From an uncultured Clostridia bacterium (GTDB taxonomy: Bacteria > Bacillota > Clostridia > Oscillospirales > Ruminococcaceae): a stretch of DNA of 9,877 bases. The stretch spans positions 1 to 9,877 of the forward strand of contig CAMWNQ010000057.1 of assembly GCA_947175655.1 (NCBI GenBank), written 5' to 3'. Under the pieces are notes generated by a model. It did not search any database. It worked only from the letters and a program-made list of their open reading frames with translations, and was not told the DNA's origin. This document shows, one piece after another, positions 6,346-9,877 of this stretch (its first letter is position 1; each line of letters opens with the position of its first letter). The translations under genes were made by a program, and so were the position numbers.

Positions 6346-7755
6346 ATGAAGCTGAAAAAAATTATAAGTGCTGTAATCTCCGCCGTTATAATGACTTCTT
6401 TTGTATCTGTTCCGGTATTTGCAGAAGTTACTGTTGAAAATGAAAATCAGTTTACAGACAGCATTGTATTATATGAAAAAGTAAAAAATGGTGTCAAAGT
6501 AGTAAAATGCGATTCATCAATAAAGGAACTCAAAATACAAAGCAAAGCCAATGGATATGATGTCATAGAAATAGATGAAAAGGCATTCAGTGACAATAAA
6601 TCACTTCAATCAGTAAGTATACCAAATTCTGTAAAAACTATAGGAAAATATGCTTTCAGCAACTGTTCTTCTTTAGAAAGTGTTGAACTTCCAAACAACA
6701 TAACAGAAATTCCGGAAGGTATCTTTGTAAACTGCCAGTATCTTACTGATGTTGAAATTCCGGACAGTGTAACTGTAGTAGGTATGGGTGCTTTTATGAA
6801 TTGTTTTTCTCTAAGTGAACTTGACCTTCCAGACAGTATAATCAGTCTTGAAGATTATGCATTAAATAACTGCTATAGTATAAAATCGCTTGAACTTCCG
6901 GCAAATCTTGAAAATATAGGACCTCTTGCTCTTGGCGGACTTTACAGTCTTACTGAATTAAAAATAGATTCAAGAAACGACAGCTTTAAAATTCAAGATG
7001 ATATTCTTTATGATTCTGATATGAAAACTCTTTATCTTTCTACAAATATACAGATGACTGGTTCTGTTTCAATTCCCGACAGCGTCACATCAATAGAAGG
7101 ATATGCTTTTTCCGGCTGTTCTGATATTACAGAGGTTACAATTCCAGCAAGTGTACTCCAGATTGGTGATGATGCATTCAGCTACTGTACATCTCTTAAA
7201 AATATAAATTTCAGTGAAGGTTTGGAAAGTATTGGAAATTATGCGTTTCAGTATGACAGCTCTATTGAAAGTGTTTCTCTTCCTACAACATTAAAAAAAA
7301 TAGGAGTAGGAGCATTCGCAAATAATACCTCATTATCTTCTGCAATAATACCAGAGGGCGTTAATACTATTGGTTCTGCTTCGTTTTTTAATTGTACCTC
7401 TCTTAATAAAATAAGTCTTCCGAGTACAATACAAACTATAGGAGAATATGCACTCGGATATATTGCTAATTCCGATTCATCAGATGCTGTATTAAAATCC
7501 GATTTCACTATGAGTATTTTTTCCAATACTCCGGCAAAGGATTATGTAAAAGCAAATAATATAAATTATGACAGTGTTGATTTTAATTTAAAATCAGTAA
7601 TATTTATTGTATTGTGTGCTGTAATTATAATCATTGTAATAGCGTTTGCAATAAGAATTATGAAAAAAAGCAAGCCGGCAGAAATACCTGAAAAAGATAA
7701 TCCCGATGACGGATATAAAAGCATTATTGATGATTCAGATGATTTAGAAAACTAA
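6346..7755 (+). CDS. Secreted, membrane-anchored BspA-type leucine-rich-repeat (LRR_5) protein, paralogue of the upstream gene
   Basis: This 469-residue protein has a clear signal peptide: KLKK, a hydrophobic core, and VFA at 24-26 with likely cleavage before Glu27. A membrane helix follows at about 415-437, then an acidic 32-residue cytoplasmic tail ending DDSDDLEN. The outer part is an LRR_5 array with strictly regular 23-residue spacing. The repeat-position residues lie at 81, 104, 127, 150, 173 and 196, then after an insert at 255, 278, 301, 324, 347 and 370. The insert includes DDILYDSDMKTLYLS (218-232) and corresponds to the EGVLF inserts of the neighbouring paralogue. The array is closed by a SDFTMSIF...AKDYVKAN segment (385-404), like the array ends of that paralogue. 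AGGAAAGG at 6328-6335 precedes the ATG by 10 nt. The gap to the upstream stop is 24 nt, so the two are probably co-transcribed. No sortase motif or enzyme domain is visible; a surface-binding role is an inference. Confidence 0.88.
   Translation: MKLKKIISAVISAVIMTSFVSVPVFAEVTVENENQFTDSIVLYEKVKNGVKVVKCDSSIKELKIQSKANGYDVIEIDEKAFSDNKSLQSVSIPNSVKTIGKYAFSNCSSLESVELPNNITEIPEGIFVNCQYLTDVEIPDSVTVVGMGAFMNCFSLSELDLPDSIISLEDYALNNCYSIKSLELPANLENIGPLALGGLYSLTELKIDSRNDSFKIQDDILYDSDMKTLYLSTNIQMTGSVSIPDSVTSIEGYAFSGCSDITEVTIPASVLQIGDDAFSYCTSLKNINFSEGLESIGNYAFQYDSSIESVSLPTTLKKIGVGAFANNTSLSSAIIPEGVNTIGSASFFNCTSLNKISLPSTIQTIGEYALGYIANSDSSDAVLKSDFTMSIFSNTPAKDYVKANNINYDSVDFNLKSVIFIVLCAVIIIIVIAFAIRIMKKSKPAEIPEKDNPDDGYKSIIDDSDDLEN
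6520..7464 (+). repeat. LRR_5 array with 69-nt (23-residue) periodicity
   Basis: Twelve repeat units of exactly 23 codons are set as six, then a longer interruption, then six. The gap between the flanking repeat positions 196 and 255 is 59 residues. The units share the pattern IPxSVxxIGxxAFxxCxSLxx. Degenerate 69-nt repeats of this kind can recombine, so copy number may vary between strains. Confidence 0.75.
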
Positions 7756-7765
7756 AAACATAATA

Positions 7766-7795
7766 AAAACAGGAGGAAAAATTCCCTCCTGTTTT
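7766..7795. terminator. Bidirectional intrinsic terminator between the LRR operon and ptsHI
   Basis: AAAACAGGAGG (7766-7776) pairs perfectly with CCTCCTGTTTT (7785-7795), an 11-bp stem with an 8-nt loop. On the plus strand it is followed by TTTTATTTA. On the minus strand the flank reads TTTTATTATG. It starts 11 nt after the stop of the second LRR gene, and the stop codon of the converging ptsI (7794-7796) overlaps the stem base. It should therefore end transcripts from both sides. Confidence 0.85.
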
Positions 7796-9422
7796 ATTTA
7801 CTGAGATTTATCTCTCTTATCTTCTTACGGACTTTCAATACTTCTGATGGTGATACTGAAAGCTCATCAATTCCCATTTTTAAGAATGTTTCTGTAAGTG
7901 ATGTATCAGCTCCTAATTCTCCGCATATACCTGCCCATATTCCATTATTATGTGCATTTTCTATTACATATTTTATTAATCTAAGCAAAGCAGGGTGATG
8001 ATCATCATAAAAATCATCTATCTTTGAATTCTGACGGTCAACTGCAAGCAGATATTGTGTCAAATCATTAGTGCCTATACTGAAAAAATCAACTTCCTTT
8101 GCAAGAACATCACTTATAATTGCAGATGCCGGAGTCTCTATCATTATACCTTGCGGAATATCTGTAAATTTTTGTTGCTCTGCATTAAGTTCATTTTTTA
8201 CTTCCTGAACAATTTCTTTTATTTTACTTATCTCCGAAACTGATGTTATCATAGGATACATAACACTTATATTTCCGAAAACACTAGCCCTAAATATAGC
8301 TTTTAACTGAGTTTTAAAAATATTTGGTTGTTTAATACATATTCTTATAGCTCTGTATCCCATTGCCGGATTTTCTTCTTTTTCAAGATTAAAATAATCT
8401 GCTTGTTTATCCGCACCTATATCAAGAGTACGTATAATTACTTTTTTTCCTGCCATTGTTTCAGCAACTTGTCTGTAAATTCTGAACTGTTCTTCTTCAG
8501 AGGGAAATTCATCTCTTTCAAGATATATAAATTCTGAACGAAATAGTCCTATACCCTCCGCATCATTCATAAATACAGATGCCAAATCCCTGACATTTCC
8601 TATATTTGCATAAAGATTTATTTTTTTACCGTCAAGTGTGATATTTTCTTTTCCTTTCAGATTAAAAAGAAGTTCTTGTTTTTCTTTATCCTCACGCTGT
8701 TTTTTTCTCATTTCTTCAAGTATATCATCTGTAGGTTCAAGATATAATTTCCCTGTAAATCCATCTACAATTGCAAATTTTCCATCAAGGGAATCTGTTA
8801 TATTAATATTACAGCCTATTATTGATGGTATATTCATAGATTTAGCAAGTATAGCCGTATGTGAATTTGACGAACCTCCTGATGTCACAAAAGATAATAC
8901 CCTATCTTTGTCAAGCTGTACAGTTTGACTCGGTGCAAGGTCATAGGCAAGTATTATTGAGGGTTCATCAGATTTATTTTCTTCCTTGACAGATTCATTC
9001 ATAGCATTGATAATTCTTTCGGATATATCCTTGACATCTGCTGAACGTGCTTTCATATATTCATCATCCATTCTGGAAAACATATCTGAAAAATTATCAC
9101 TGGTAACTAATACGGCATATTCGGCATTGACAGACTGCGTTTTTATTATATTTTCAACTGATTCAACATAATCCTCATCATCAAGCATCATCTGATGTAT
9201 TTCAAATATGGAAGCATTTGTCTCTCCGATTTCTTTCAATGCCTTTTCATATAATTTTCTAAGTTCTTCTGATGCCCTATTTTTAGCATTTCTGAATCTT
9301 GTTATTTCTTTCTCTATATCATCAATGTGCATCCTTTTTACAGTGCTGTTATTATTAAAAATAACATTAAGCTTTCCTATTGATATCCCACCGCATACAC
9401 CTTTTCCGCTAAAAATTTTCAT
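7794..9422 (-). CDS. ptsI: Phosphoenolpyruvate--protein phosphotransferase (PTS enzyme I)
   Basis: Enzyme I takes phosphate from phosphoenolpyruvate onto a histidine and passes it to HPr, the first step of PTS sugar uptake; it is cytoplasmic. The 542 residues show the N-terminal HPr-binding helical domain (about 1-140), the phosphohistidine domain with SSNSHTAILAK (184-194, active His188), and the PEP-binding barrel. Expected active-site residues are present: Arg295 in GLFRSEF, Arg331 in RTLDIGADK, Glu429 in IMIETPAS, Asn452-Asp453 in IGTNDLTQYLLAVDR, and Cys500 in GICGELGAD. The sequence before His188 reads GSSNSH rather than the enterobacterial GGRTSH. The protein ends soon after the VRKKIREINLSK helix, about 30 residues shorter than the E. 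coli enzyme, but all catalytic parts are kept. AAGGA (complement of 9433-9437) lies 10 nt upstream of the ATG. The gene follows ptsH by 22 nt in the same operon and ends in a terminator. Confidence 0.97.
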   Translation of the reverse strand: MKIFSGKGVCGGISIGKLNVIFNNNSTVKRMHIDDIEKEITRFRNAKNRASEELRKLYEKALKEIGETNASIFEIHQMMLDDEDYVESVENIIKTQSVNAEYAVLVTSDNFSDMFSRMDDEYMKARSADVKDISERIINAMNESVKEENKSDEPSIILAYDLAPSQTVQLDKDRVLSFVTSGGSSNSHTAILAKSMNIPSIIGCNINITDSLDGKFAIVDGFTGKLYLEPTDDILEEMRKKQREDKEKQELLFNLKGKENITLDGKKINLYANIGNVRDLASVFMNDAEGIGLFRSEFIYLERDEFPSEEEQFRIYRQVAETMAGKKVIIRTLDIGADKQADYFNLEKEENPAMGYRAIRICIKQPNIFKTQLKAIFRASVFGNISVMYPMITSVSEISKIKEIVQEVKNELNAEQQKFTDIPQGIMIETPASAIISDVLAKEVDFFSIGTNDLTQYLLAVDRQNSKIDDFYDDHHPALLRLIKYVIENAHNNGIWAGICGELGADTSLTETFLKMGIDELSVSPSEVLKVRKKIREINLSK

Positions 9423-9444
9423 AAAAATTCTATCCTTTTAATAT

Positions 9445-9702
9445 TTAAAGATTATTTTCAAAAAAATTTTTAAGTTCAGCTATTGCCTCGTCTTCATCAC
9501 TTCCATCAGCTTTAACTGTTACAGAAGAATTATGTTTTACTCCAAGTCCCATAACAGCAAAAAGTTTTTTTGCATCTGCCGATTTTTCATTGCATATAAG
9601 CTTTACTGAAGATTTAAATTTTCCTGCTGTCTTTACTAATAAACCGGCTGGTCTGGCGTGAATTCCAAGAGAATCTTTTATAATATAATCAAATTGTTTC
9701 AT
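9445..9702 (-). CDS. ptsH: Phosphocarrier protein HPr, lacking the regulatory Ser46
   Basis: HPr carries phosphate from enzyme I to the sugar-specific EIIA proteins. The start is the ATG at 9702, which gives 85 residues, the family's normal length. AAGGA (complement of 9711-9715) stands 8 nt upstream, and the reading frame open further upstream to 9783 would add a hydrophobic stretch foreign to HPr. The active site GIHARPAG (13-20) carries His15 and Arg17. In low-GC Gram-positives residue 46 is normally the serine phosphorylated by HPr kinase; here the segment reads KSADAKKLFAVMGLG (40-54), with Lys at 46. The protein should still carry phosphate on His15 but should not form the seryl-phosphate that binds CcpA. 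It is the first gene of a ptsH-ptsI operon. No EII gene or HPr kinase gene lies in the window. Confidence 0.95.
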   Translation of the reverse strand: MKQFDYIIKDSLGIHARPAGLLVKTAGKFKSSVKLICNEKSADAKKLFAVMGLGVKHNSSVTVKADGSDEDEAIAELKNFFENNL

Positions 9703-9735
9703 AATAATAATCCTTTCTGATTTCAATTTTCTAAT

Positions 9736-9741
9736 ATTATA
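9736..9741 (-). promoter_or_regulatory. Possible -10 box of the ptsHI promoter
   Basis: Read on the minus strand, TATAAT at 9741-9736 lies about 34 nt before the ptsH start and would give a leader of roughly 27 nt. The -35 region 17-18 bp upstream is poor (TGATTA or CTGATT), so the call rests mainly on the perfect -10 and its position. Confidence 0.4.
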
Positions 9742-9877
9742 TGATAAAACATAGAAAATAATCAGAAATATAAAAATTTTCAATCTAGATTTTATGTTAT
9801 TCGGTTTATATATTTTTATTTTTAATAAATTTGTAATTATAATTATAAAACATTTTTATGTCATATGCATATTCAAC

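Noticed and set aside
9703..9783. Upstream in-frame extension of ptsH giving a 112-residue protein with a hydrophobic N-terminus.
   Set aside because: The ATG at 9702 has a good ribosome binding site and gives the standard HPr length. The extension is AT-rich upstream DNA and includes the likely -10 box.
9782..9791. Palindrome AATCTAGATT upstream of ptsH, considered as an operator.
   Set aside because: It is only 10 bp, does not resemble a cre site, and lies about 40 bp upstream of the likely -10 in very AT-rich DNA. Chance is a sufficient explanation.
9842..9876. TTGAAT and TATAAT on the minus strand, considered as a distal ptsH promoter.
   Set aside because: The spacer is 23 bp, well outside the sigma-A range, and the sequence is AT-rich enough to give such matches by chance.
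1..9877. Search for defence, toxin-antitoxin, mobile or biosynthetic-cluster genes.
   Set aside because: Every substantial open frame is accounted for by housekeeping, membrane or LRR proteins. No nuclease, transposase, integrase, reverse transcriptase or direct-repeat array is visible.

Overview
The window looks like an ordinary chromosomal stretch of a low-GC, Gram-positive anaerobe of the Clostridia, most like Ruminococcus and relatives (Oscillospiraceae). The reasons are the strong AT bias, AGGAG-type ribosome binding sites with 8-10 nt spacing, sigma-A promoters with TATAAT boxes, a ptsH-ptsI pair of Gram-positive type, and membrane-anchored BspA-type leucine-rich-repeat proteins. The genus is an inference. 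I see no mobile element, CRISPR array, tRNA, rRNA or phage gene.

Layout. Positions 1-68 hold an extended -10 promoter and ribosome binding site for the first gene. 69-1268 (+) encodes a two-pass membrane protein whose outer domain follows the layout of SipW-type signal peptidase I but has lost the catalytic residues; it carries a long charged cytoplasmic tail. 1288-1315 is a strong GC-rich hairpin. 1342-2337 (+) encodes an ArAE_1 (YgaE/YqjA-type) membrane protein, probably starting at TTG. A well-formed promoter at 2368-2396 drives glmS (2456-4276), which has a short leader with no room for the glmS ribozyme. Two paralogous secreted, membrane-anchored LRR_5 proteins (4300-6321 and 6346-7755) follow glmS at 23 and 24 nt with no terminator between, so glmS-LRR-LRR is probably one transcript. 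It ends at a hairpin at 7766-7795. On the minus strand ptsH (9445-9702) and ptsI (7794-9422) form a two-gene operon that runs into the same, apparently bidirectional, terminator. Positions 9703-9877 are the AT-rich upstream region of ptsH.

How the genes fit together. GlmS makes glucosamine-6-phosphate for peptidoglycan and other envelope amino sugars. The LRR proteins are predicted to sit on the cell surface, so the central operon has an envelope theme. EI and HPr are the general phosphotransfer proteins of the sugar PTS. The HPr has the phosphocarrier His15 but lysine instead of the regulatory Ser46, which suggests that this HPr cannot take part in the usual HPrK/CcpA form of catabolite repression.

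The items most worth a second look are the catalytically dead signal-peptidase-like protein, the Ser46-less HPr, and the strictly periodic LRR arrays interrupted at a fixed spacing by a conserved insert. None of these amounts to a clearly new multi-gene system.
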